Positions 1 to 5,511 of a stretch of 5,511 bases of DNA are shown in pieces. Under the pieces are notes generated by a model. That model had not been told where the DNA came from, made no database searches, and saw only the letters and a program-made list of their open reading frames with translations. This DNA is from Rhodospirillaceae bacterium (GTDB lineage Bacteria > Pseudomonadota > Alphaproteobacteria > Thalassobaculales > Thalassobaculaceae). Each line of letters opens with the position of its first letter. Positions within the stretch are counted from its first letter, which is position 1. The stretch is from contig NZVJ01000032.1 in assembly GCA_002701455.1 (NCBI GenBank), forward strand, positions 3,949 to 9,459, read 5' to 3'. Both the position numbers and the translations under genes were made by a program.

Positions 1-224
1 TTTGCAGCGTATTTTTGGGCTCCAGACTTTATCATAAACGTGTCTTCGGTACAGGTAAGCCCGGCAAGATAAACTAATGCAGGCACATGTTTTTCATTGC
101 TACACCAAGGTAAAAAAATAGCGAATTTCATGTTTGTCTGCGTAAAAGTTGATTTATGAGAGTAAAATTCAACATTTCCTCCAAACGAGACATGTTTAGA
201 TATTAAAACACATTCAGAACTCAT
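1..224 (-). CDS. fghA: S-formylglutathione hydrolase, N-terminal part (gene runs off the left edge)
   Basis: This esterase hydrolyses S-formylglutathione to formate and glutathione, the last step of glutathione-dependent formaldehyde oxidation in the cytoplasm. I translated the minus strand from ATG at 224-222 and obtained 74 codons with no stop before the edge. The start MSSECVLISKHVSFGGNVEF resembles the family's usual opening (a short strand, then a FGG segment and a FY motif at 20-21). YLAGLTCTEDTF at 52-63, followed by MIKSGAQKYAA at 64-74, is a family hallmark and includes the oxyanion-hole region. The catalytic serine, aspartate and histidine lie further along the protein, outside the window. 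GGAGG at 234-230 is a strong ribosome binding site 5 bases from the ATG. The gene is divergent from the dehydrogenase that makes its substrate. Only about a quarter of a typical 275-285 residue protein is visible, so integrity of the rest is unknown. Confidence 0.93.
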   Translation of the reverse strand, partial: MSSECVLISKHVSFGGNVEFYSHKSTFTQTNMKFAIFLPWCSNEKHVPALVYLAGLTCTEDTFMIKSGAQKYAA

Positions 225-377
225 TCTAACCTCCAATGAATAATCTAAAAAAGAGCCATATTCTAAATTAGATCATTCCTGCCAACTAGACGCTAATCAT
301 ATAGTTGCTAGCTGAAACATGTAATTATCCTCATAGGAAAGGTTTCTATTAATTCAACGCTAATTAAAATATTCAAA

Positions 378-390
378 AGTTAAATTAACT
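378..390. repeat. 13-base perfect palindrome in the fghA-frmA gap
   Basis: AGTTAA and TTAACT are perfect reverse complements around a single central A. The site lies in the middle of the divergent intergenic region and could be an operator. The sequence is all A/T apart from two bases in a very AT-rich stretch, so chance is a real alternative. Confidence 0.35.
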
Positions 391-526
391 AAAAAATATA
401 CTGAAAATAACTAAACATTATCATATTTCACTATCGAGGTAGATCAACTAGAACGGTTATGGCACGAGCATAGGCTAAGAAACATAATAAAACGCTTTCT
501 AGTCGTTTTTAATTTTAGCTTATATA

Positions 527-570
527 TCCGATAGAGGTTTGAAAAAGGACTACTAGTCCGATAAGGTTTG
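527..570 (+). promoter_or_regulatory. Candidate frmA operator: two direct repeats flanking a palindrome
   Basis: TCCGATAGAGGTTTG at 527-541 recurs as TCCGATAAGGTTTG at 557-570, differing only by one missing base. The starts are 30 bases apart, close to three helical turns. Between and partly overlapping them lies GGACTA-C-TAGTCC at 547-559, a perfect 13-base palindrome with a single central base. The array ends 34 bases before the frmA start codon, where a regulator could overlap the promoter. Formaldehyde genes are often controlled by dedicated regulators (FrmR in Escherichia coli, FlhRS in Paracoccus), but I cannot match this site to any of them and no regulator gene is visible here. Confidence 0.45.
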
Positions 571-590
571 CTGATTGCCATATAAAGGGA

Positions 591-596
591 AAGGAG
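591..596 (+). promoter_or_regulatory. Ribosome binding site of frmA
   Basis: AAGGAG lies 7 bases before the ATG at 604-606. It is a near-ideal Shine-Dalgarno match and settles the start codon of frmA. Confidence 0.85.
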
Positions 597-603
597 CCCC
601 AAT

Positions 604-1767
604 ATGAAAACACGAGCTGCGATTGCATGGGAACCAAATAGGCCCTTAGAAATAGAAGAGATTGATTTAGAGGGGCCAAAAGAAGGAGAGGTTCTAGTAA
701 GGATAGTGACAACCAGTCTTTGTCACACAGATGTTTTCACTCTTTCTGGCGAGGACCCAGAGGGTTTATTTCCTTGTATATTGGGTCACGAAGGTTGTGG
801 CGTTGTAGAAGAAATCGGAAAAGGCGTTACGTCGGTAAAACCGGGTGATCATGTTATTCCGCTTTACGTCCCAGAAGATCCAGAGTGCCCCTATATAAAA
901 TCAGGCAAAACCAATTTATGTCAAACAATCCGGAAAACCCAAGGTGAGGGCTTAATGCCGGATGGAACATCGAGGTTTTCTTACAAGGGAAAACAAATAC
1001 TGCATTATATGGGAACTAGTACGTTCAGCGAGTATACAGTTTTACCGGAAATATCTATAGCTAAGATTTCAAAAGAAGCTCCTCTATCAAAAGCCTCAGT
1101 AATGGGGTGCGCCGTACCTACCGGAATTGGGGCGGTTCGCAATACTGCCAAGGTGGAAGAAGGAGCAACCATTGGGGTTTTTGGACTAGGTGCCGTGGGC
1201 ATGGCGGTTATACAAGGTGCCGTACTTAGAGGAGCTTCGCGTATTATCGGTATCGATATCAATCCGAATAAGTTTGCTTTGGCAAAATCATTAGGCGCTA
1301 CTGAGTGCATCAACCCGAGAGATCACAAGACCCCCATACATGAGGTCTTAGTCGAAATGACTGGGGGTGGATTTGACTATACATTTGAAGCAGTTGGAAA
1401 CGTAGAACTCATGCGTTCTGCTTTAGAGGCTTGCCATAAAGGTTGGGGTGAGTGCACAGTCATTGGGGTAGCAGGTGCTGGTCAAGAAATCTCCACACGC
1501 CCATTCCAGCTGGTCACAGGGCGGGTTTGGCGTGGCACAGCTTTTGGCGGTGTGCTTGGTCGCAGTCAATTGCCTGGAATGGTCGATGAGTGGTTGAGAG
1601 GGGACTTTAGTGTGGATCCATATATTACGCATCATATGAATCATAACCAAATCAATACAGCTTTTGACCTTTTAAAAGCCGGCGAGTCAATCCGCTCTGT
1701 AATTCACTTTCAACCTAACGAAACTATGACGGTGAATTCATTACCTGGCCAGATTTTGGAGGACTAA
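604..1767 (+). CDS. frmA: S-(hydroxymethyl)glutathione dehydrogenase / class III alcohol dehydrogenase
   Basis: This zinc-dependent medium-chain dehydrogenase oxidises S-hydroxymethylglutathione with NAD+ to S-formylglutathione in the cytoplasm, and the family also reduces S-nitrosoglutathione. Catalytic-zinc residues are C40 (in LCHTD), H62-E63 (in LGHEG) and C169. GLGAVG at 194-199 is the Rossmann motif and D218 (IGID) favours NAD. By alignment to the human class III enzyme, the four glutathione-contact residues D55, E57, R114 and K283 correspond to D51, E53, R110 and K279 here, so substrate binding looks intact. [11 protein letters not shown] at 299-309 is another strong family signature. 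Oddly, the structural-zinc lobe (89-106) keeps only C95 and C106; the other two cysteines are D92 and I98. The 387 residues exceed the usual 369-375 because about 18 residues follow the normal end near VIHF (366-369). It faces fghA, which acts on its product. The family assignment is firm. Confidence 0.96.
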   Translation: MKTRAAIAWEPNRPLEIEEIDLEGPKEGEVLVRIVTTSLCHTDVFTLSGEDPEGLFPCILGHEGCGVVEEIGKGVTSVKPGDHVIPLYVPEDPECPYIKSGKTNLCQTIRKTQGEGLMPDGTSRFSYKGKQILHYMGTSTFSEYTVLPEISIAKISKEAPLSKASVMGCAVPTGIGAVRNTAKVEEGATIGVFGLGAVGMAVIQGAVLRGASRIIGIDINPNKFALAKSLGATECINPRDHKTPIHEVLVEMTGGGFDYTFEAVGNVELMRSALEACHKGWGECTVIGVAGAGQEISTRPFQLVTGRVWRGTAFGGVLGRSQLPGMVDEWLRGDFSVDPYITHHMNHNQINTAFDLLKAGESIRSVIHFQPNETMTVNSLPGQILED

Positions 1768-1802
1768 ATAGGCATCAAAGGCCGCAAATTTTAGCTACTT
1801 TT

Positions 1803-1812
1803 AACCTTATCG
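1803..1812 (-). repeat. Inverted 10-base match to the frmA upstream repeat
   Basis: AACCTTATCG is the exact reverse complement of CGATAAGGTT, the core of the second repeat upstream of frmA (559-568). It sits 36 bases after the frmA stop and about 215 bases before the iron-type dehydrogenase start. A shared regulator is possible, but one 10-base match in AT-rich DNA may be chance. Confidence 0.3.
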
Positions 1813-1843
1813 AATTAAATAGTTATAATTAAAACGAAGATAA

Positions 1844-1890
1844 TTTAGCTAAAGAGGAGCGTTCTGATTGTTTGCGGAACGCTCCGCAAA
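1844..1890. repeat. Palindrome followed by two overlapping, mutually exclusive hairpins
   Basis: TTTAGCTAAA at 1844-1853 is a perfect 10-base palindrome. Next, GGAGCGTTC (1856-1864) pairs perfectly with GAACGCTCC (1877-1885) around a 12-base loop. TTTGCGGA (1871-1878) pairs perfectly with TCCGCAAA (1883-1890) around the tetraloop ACGC. The two stems share bases 1877-1878 and 1883-1885, so an RNA cannot form both. No T-run follows on the plus strand, so this is not a standard intrinsic terminator. It lies 137 bases before the next gene, in the 259-base gap after frmA, and could be an RNA switch in that gene's leader, a transcript-end structure protecting frmA mRNA, or a protein site. The rest of the gap shows nothing convincing. 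Confidence 0.55.
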
Positions 1891-2026
1891 ATGTTCATAA
1901 TGGCGAGTTAAGTAATCATAAAAGCATTTCAGTCCATAAGATGCTCTCTTACACACAAAAATAGAAAATAATTTTAGATAATTAATCGCTTTACAGCATT
2001 TTTTAAAAAAATTGAGACCGTTAAAT

Positions 2027-3187
2027 ATGATATCTCCCTATACCTTTAATACATGCCCTTCCATACGCTTTGGCGAGAATTCAATAAATAATATTGGTTC
2101 CATGGTTCGTGAGATTGGACATAACCACGTGTTTATTGTTTCAGATGAAGGAATGGTGAAAAGCGGAATAGTCAAAAAGGTGTTGTCTATTTTAGAAAAC
2201 GATGGGATTGCCACGGATTTATTTACAGATGTTATAGCAGATCCACCAGAGCGTGTAGTTCACTCAGCTGTGAATGCGGCAAAGATAGTAAAAACTAATA
2301 TAGTTATAGGACTTGGGGGCGGTTCTTCGTTAGATGTGGCTAAGCTTGTTGCATTACTGGTTCCAGAAAATCAGAGTCTAGCGGAGGCTTACGGCGTAGG
2401 AAATGCTATTGGTCCCCGGTTGCCATTGATTCTAATTCCTACCACGGCGGGTACCGGATCTGAGGTAACGCCAATTTCAATTATTACAACCGGAGAAAGT
2501 GAAAAGATGGGTGTGGTATCACCTATTATAATTCCGGACATAGCCGTACTCGATCCCTTGTTAACTATCACTGTACCCAAACATATAACCGCAGCTACCG
2601 GCATTGATGCTATGGTTCACGCAATAGAGGCCTATGCCTCAACTTCTGATAACAATAATCCGGTTTCCAAACAATTTGCCTTACAAGCGTTAGATCTTCT
2701 TGGCGGTTCAGTAGAAGATGCTGTGAAAAATGGTAGCAATCGTCAAGCGCGCGCCAACATGTTACTTGGGTCTATGTTGGCGGGGCAGGCCTTTGCTAAT
2801 TCTCCTGTTGCCGCTGTGCACGCACTAGCTTATCCAATAGGCGGACACTTTAAGGTTCCTCACGGTTTATCAAACGCTTTGGTTTTATCGCATGTTTTGA
2901 GGTTTAATTCTGTAGTCGCGCCAAAGCCATATGCAGAAATGGCGCCCCATGTTTTTCCTGACCTCGAAAATTTAGAAACACAGGAGGCAGCTGCCGCATT
3001 TGCAGAAGAGTTAGCGCGACTTAGTGAACGATGTGGGCTAGAGCCTCGTCTTCGTGATGTTGGCATCCCGGCTGATGCCATCGACCGGCTTGCCAGTGAT
3101 GCTATGAACCAGACCAGGTTACTTGTTAATAACCCGCGCCCTTTAAACGAAAATGACGCTAGATCTATTTATCAGGCAGCCTGGTAA
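2027..3187 (+). CDS. Iron-containing (type III) alcohol dehydrogenase
   Basis: This cytoplasmic NAD(P)-dependent enzyme interconverts an alcohol and an aldehyde; the substrate is not readable from sequence. I chose ATG at 2027 (386 residues) over the in-frame TTG at 2012 because GAGA at 2014-2017 can serve as a weak ribosome site 9 bases before the ATG, while the TTG has only T/A-rich sequence upstream. The N-terminal domain carries GGGSSLD (97-103) and PTTAGTGSE (138-146), the dinucleotide-binding motifs; D40 at the end of a beta strand suggests NAD preference, as for D39 in FucO. The predicted metal ligands are D194 and H198 (TGIDAMVHAIEAY), H265 and H279 (HALAYPIGGHFKVPHG), matching the Asp-His-His-His set of FucO. 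The position of FucO H267 is tyrosine here (Y269), which I recall as common in one proteobacterial branch. It follows frmA on the same strand but 259 bases away, so it probably has its own promoter. Confidence 0.94.
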   Translation: MISPYTFNTCPSIRFGENSINNIGSMVREIGHNHVFIVSDEGMVKSGIVKKVLSILENDGIATDLFTDVIADPPERVVHSAVNAAKIVKTNIVIGLGGGSSLDVAKLVALLVPENQSLAEAYGVGNAIGPRLPLILIPTTAGTGSEVTPISIITTGESEKMGVVSPIIIPDIAVLDPLLTITVPKHITAATGIDAMVHAIEAYASTSDNNNPVSKQFALQALDLLGGSVEDAVKNGSNRQARANMLLGSMLAGQAFANSPVAAVHALAYPIGGHFKVPHGLSNALVLSHVLRFNSVVAPKPYAEMAPHVFPDLENLETQEAAAAFAEELARLSERCGLEPRLRDVGIPADAIDRLASDAMNQTRLLVNNPRPLNENDARSIYQAAW

Positions 3188-3253
3188 GCAAGATTATTTT
3201 AAGCTAACAAAACTAGGTATAGCGACTTCACAGAACCAGGACCCCGCCGAGAC

Positions 3254-3292
3254 ATAATTTTTCCTAAACTTAAATTCAACATTAAAAATTAT
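3254..3292. repeat. AT-only inverted repeat between convergent gene ends
   Basis: ATAATTTTT (3254-3262) and AAAAATTAT (3284-3292) are perfect 9-base reverse complements with a 21-base loop. The repeat lies between the convergent stops at 3187 and 3306, where a bidirectional terminator is expected. The stem contains only A/T pairs and would be weak, so terminator function is a guess. Confidence 0.25.
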
Positions 3293-3305
3293 TCTTTCGT
3301 CTAAA

Positions 3306-3935
3306 TTAAATTTTTAAATGCATGACAAATGCCACTAACGCAGCAATTGAAATCAAACCCAGTATCCAAAGTGTCCAATGTGTGCTTGGGTATACGTTTT
3401 CCTCAGTTTTATCATGGTCTTCCATTAAATCCCCCTCTTTTTCTTTAGTTAAATCATTTGACTTGTTGGAAGTTTCGACTGCGGCATCCGAGCCCCCATC
3501 GACTATTTCCATAAACTTATCAAAGAATTCTCGAGACAGTTTTTTTGCTGTAGAGTCGATTAACCGAGAACCAATTTGAGCTAATTTTCCTCCAACTTGA
3601 GCATTTACCTTGTAGGATAAAATTGTTCCGCCTTCATCACTTTCTTTCAGATTAACATCAGCGCTTCCTGAAGCAAAACCCGCGGCACCCCCTTTGCCTT
3701 CACCTGAGATTTTATAGGAAGAGGGAGGGGAGAGATCAGATAATTCAACTTCTCCAGAAAATTTTGCTTTAACAGGGCCAACCTTGGCTACGACCGAAGC
3801 CGCAAAGTTCTTATCGGAAGTTTTCGTCAATGTCTCGCAGCCCGGTATACACTGCTTTAATACATCTGGGTCGTTTAAAGCCTCCCAAACCTGTTCACGA
3901 TCTGCTTTTAAGTTATATTCGCCCTCGAGTTCCAA
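3306..3935 (-). CDS. coxG: CoxG-family (SRPBCC) protein with C-terminal membrane anchor
   Basis: CoxG proteins have a lipid-binding START/SRPBCC fold; in mycobacterial carbon monoxide oxidation CoxG is reported to take menaquinone from the membrane to the dehydrogenase. Residues 1-146 match the family: GEYNLKADREQVWEALNDP (5-23) with CIPGCE (29-34), a glycine-rich GKGGAAGFASGSA segment (80-92), and the long C-terminal helix VGGKLAQIGSRLIDSTAKK (114-132) to F141. A charged linker (about 147-184) leads to one membrane helix at about 187-206, so the domain should face the cytoplasm on a tether. The start is TTG at 3935-3933; it places the protein at the family's normal N-terminus (MELEGEY) and has GAAGG and AGGAA (3950-3940) just upstream. 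No cox catalytic genes are in view. It lies 68 bases after the MrpD-like gene on the same strand, so they may be co-transcribed. The role here is unknown. Confidence 0.9.
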   Translation of the reverse strand: MELEGEYNLKADREQVWEALNDPDVLKQCIPGCETLTKTSDKNFAASVVAKVGPVKAKFSGEVELSDLSPPSSYKISGEGKGGAAGFASGSADVNLKESDEGGTILSYKVNAQVGGKLAQIGSRLIDSTAKKLSREFFDKFMEIVDGGSDAAVETSNKSNDLTKEKEGDLMEDHDKTEENVYPSTHWTLWILGLISIAALVAFVMHLKI

Positions 3936-3939
3936 TATG

Positions 3940-3950
3940 TTCCTACCTTC
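3940..3950 (-). promoter_or_regulatory. Ribosome binding site supporting the TTG start of coxG
   Basis: Read on the minus strand this is GAAGGTAGGAA, with GAAGG 10 bases and AGGAA 4 bases before the TTG at 3935-3933. There is no ATG or GTG codon in frame nearby that would fit the family's N-terminus. Confidence 0.55.
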
Positions 3951-4003
3951 AGTTTATTATTTAAAAAAAACCTATAACCCCCGATAATTGGGTCATTTTA
4001 TGA

Positions 4004-5511
4004 TTAAGAAAAACTCAATAATAAGATTACCAGCAAAAGAGCCGATATCCAAGTAATGCTAGAGCCTATTGCTGGTGTCCTCGATAAAATTCCTTCATTA
4101 TTGCTCAGTCGCTTAGCGCTGCTTATTAACTCGGAAACAATTCCTGAAGCACCTTCACATATCAATTGATAGAATGCGTTAGAATTTCGGCCAAAGTAAC
4201 CGATTAATGACTTAAATCCCCTTCTGTAAAACCAATCGGTATCAAGATTTGTAGAATGCAGCTCCGGCGGATAAATTTTCGTTAGCATCAAAACTGTGAA
4301 AGCAAGCGCCGAAAACATCAAAAGCTGAAGCTGATTTATTACATGGTATGTCGTGTACGGCAGGTAATCTACCGTAAACGGGAGCATTGCATAGAGCGGG
4401 GCAGGATATACCCCAATGCCAACACAAAAAACTGCTGCTATAAACATGGCTAAAAGCATTGGCCATGGGGCTTCTTTGGGGCGGAGCCCTCTATCATGAG
4501 CAAAAAATGCAAAATATGGAATTTTAATTCCGGAGTGATGAAAAACGCCGGCCGACGCAAATAATAAAACCAGCCACACTCCCCAGTAACCTTCGGCACT
4601 AGCCGCGGTAAGAATCATTGATTTTGAAATGAAGCCGCTGAAAAGGGGAAATCCGGAGATTGAAGCCGCGCCAACAATACAAAAACCGGTGGACCACGGC
4701 ATTGTTTTAAAAAGACCGCCTAAATCAGAACCATTACACGTTCCGGTGCGCAAAAGCACAGCCCCCATACTCATAAAAAGAAGGGCTTTGTATAAGATGT
4801 GACAAAAAGCATGCGAAACAGTGCCGTTCAAGGCCATCTCTGTTCCTATCCCAATACCAACTACCATGAAGCCTAACTGGTTGTTCAGGCTGTAAGCTAA
4901 AACCCGACGAAGATCATTTTCTATAACCGCATAAAATATCGGGAAGGCTGTCATGATAGCGCCTATCCAAATTAAGATATCTGTTCCCGCGTAAGAGCGC
5001 GCAAGAGCATATATAGCCAATTTTGTTGTAAAGCCTGACAAAATTACGGTGCCGCTTATCGTAGCTTCTGGGTAGGCATCCTGCAGCCAATTATGGAACA
5101 ATGGAAAAGCACATTTAATTCCAAATGCTAAAAGTATGAGGATGCCGCCAGGGGCGTCCAGGCCGATTTTATTAAAATCGATAGATCCGGTGGCCGACAC
5201 ATGAACAAGAAGCCCAGCCAACAAAATTACGCCAGCACCAATCTGGACGACTAAATACCGCATCCCGGCCGCAAATGCCCTTTCGGTCCGCCTTGCCCAT
5301 ATTAAAAACACAGAAGCGACCGCTGCAATTTCAAAAAATACAAATAATGTAATCATATCGCCGGCAAAAACCGCTGCGATTGCTCCGCCTGCGTATGCTA
5401 GTGCAGCGGAGCGCTGAAGCTTATCGACGGTATCTCCAAGCGCATATAAATTTCCTAATGCAGAGGCAATTAGAAAAATTAATCCAAAGATACGGCTGAG
5501 AGCATCGAGCC
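4004..5511 (-). CDS. mrpD: MrpD/NuoM-like proton-translocating membrane subunit, C-terminal 501 residues (runs off the right edge)
   Basis: This is an integral membrane protein of the proton_antipo_M superfamily, most like the D subunit of multisubunit Na+/H+ antiporters. The frame stays open from the stop at 4004 to the right edge; the methionine at 5356 is internal, since the 51 codons before it (starting LDALSRIFGLIF) continue the family alignment, including GDMITLFVFFE. Numbering from the first visible full codon, E60 is the conserved transmembrane glutamate, K132 with FHNWLQDAYPEA (138-149) is the helix-7 region, H233 and K241 lie in SHAFCHILYKALLF, and K296 is in SGFISKSMI. These are the charged residues of the proton path. 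The tail carries LDTDWFYRRG (422-431), typical of one Mrp D group, and ends in a membrane helix. About 50-70 N-terminal residues are likely missing. NuoN/NuoM or another complex's subunit remains possible because neighbours are not visible. Confidence 0.87.
   Translation of the reverse strand, partial: LDALSRIFGLIFLIASALGNLYALGDTVDKLQRSAALAYAGGAIAAVFAGDMITLFVFFEIAAVASVFLIWARRTERAFAAGMRYLVVQIGAGVILLAGLLVHVSATGSIDFNKIGLDAPGGILILLAFGIKCAFPLFHNWLQDAYPEATISGTVILSGFTTKLAIYALARSYAGTDILIWIGAIMTAFPIFYAVIENDLRRVLAYSLNNQLGFMVVGIGIGTEMALNGTVSHAFCHILYKALLFMSMGAVLLRTGTCNGSDLGGLFKTMPWSTGFCIVGAASISGFPLFSGFISKSMILTAASAEGYWGVWLVLLFASAGVFHHSGIKIPYFAFFAHDRGLRPKEAPWPMLLAMFIAAVFCVGIGVYPAPLYAMLPFTVDYLPYTTYHVINQLQLLMFSALAFTVLMLTKIYPPELHSTNLDTDWFYRRGFKSLIGYFGRNSNAFYQLICEGASGIVSELISSAKRLSNNEGILSRTPAIGSSITWISALLLVILLLSFS

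Larger units (their letters stand above)
225..603. other. Divergent intergenic region between fghA and frmA
   Basis: This 379-base AT-rich stretch has no convincing gene on either strand. It must hold the promoters of both divergent genes. I see a 13-base palindrome at 378-390, another at 547-559 flanked by direct repeats, and a 6-base inverted pair CAACTA/TAGTTG at 283-288 and 302-307. CAACTAGA occurs at 283-290 and again at 445-452. A candidate frmA promoter is TTGAAA at 539-544 with GATAAG at 560-565, but the 15-base spacer is short. On the minus strand TTGGCA (285-280) and TAGAAT (265-260) resemble promoter boxes for fghA, with a 14-base spacer that is also too short. Both promoter guesses are weak. 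The gap is long enough for a small RNA, but nothing in it identifies one. Confidence 0.6.

Noticed and set aside
460..476. Sigma-54-like promoter (TGGCACG followed by GGC)
   Set aside because: The GG and GC elements are 11 bases apart instead of the required 10 and the second box lacks the TTGC pattern.
1890..1910. Six-codon reading frame ATG to TAA just after the hairpins, as a leader peptide
   Set aside because: It has no proper ribosome site and no repeated regulatory codons.
1923..1945. AGCAT/ATGCT inverted repeat upstream of the iron-type dehydrogenase
   Set aside because: A 5-base stem with a 13-base loop is expected by chance in this composition.
2012..2014. TTG as the start of the iron-type dehydrogenase
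   Set aside because: There is no ribosome site before it, and the ATG at 2027 gives a normal N-terminus with GAGA 9 bases upstream.
3322..3579. 85-codon plus-strand reading frame opposite coxG
   Set aside because: It is the antisense shadow of a well-supported family member, with no ribosome site or recognisable domain.
3963..3994. Intrinsic terminator after the MrpD-like gene (minus strand)
   Set aside because: A run of eight T is present, but the only stem is 4 base pairs (ACCC/GGGT) and it lies several bases from the T-run.
5354..5356. Methionine codon as the start of the MrpD-like gene
   Set aside because: The frame is open for 51 more codons to the window edge and those residues match the family's membrane segments, so this methionine is internal.

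Overview
The window is chromosomal, protein-dense and fairly AT-rich, with bacterial ribosome binding sites. Glutathione-dependent formaldehyde enzymes, a CoxG protein and an Mrp-type antiporter subunit together suggest a proteobacterium; the class cannot be fixed from sequence alone. No RNA gene, insertion sequence, CRISPR array or phage gene was found.

Layout. Positions 1-224 (minus) hold the first 74 codons of an S-formylglutathione hydrolase that runs off the left edge. A 379-base AT-rich gap (225-603) separates it from a divergent class III alcohol dehydrogenase / S-(hydroxymethyl)glutathione dehydrogenase (604-1767, plus). After a 259-base gap with two mutually exclusive hairpins comes an iron-type alcohol dehydrogenase (2027-3187, plus). 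A convergent 118-base gap leads to two minus-strand genes: a membrane-anchored CoxG-family protein (3306-3935) and the C-terminal part of an MrpD/NuoM-like proton-translocating subunit (4004 to the right edge).

How the genes work together. The first two genes are consecutive steps of one pathway: formaldehyde plus glutathione gives S-hydroxymethylglutathione, FrmA oxidises it to S-formylglutathione, and the hydrolase releases formate and glutathione. The iron-type dehydrogenase could supply or remove an alcohol or aldehyde next to this pathway, but its substrate cannot be read from the sequence. CoxG and the MrpD-like protein are probably a separate membrane-energetics unit.

Main points of interest. 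FrmA keeps all catalytic-zinc and glutathione-contact residues but has lost two of the four structural-zinc cysteines. A 13-base palindrome sits between two direct repeats 30 bases apart just upstream of frmA, and an inverted 10-base match to the repeat lies downstream of that gene. CoxG appears without carbon monoxide dehydrogenase genes in view. Nothing here amounts to a clearly new system.
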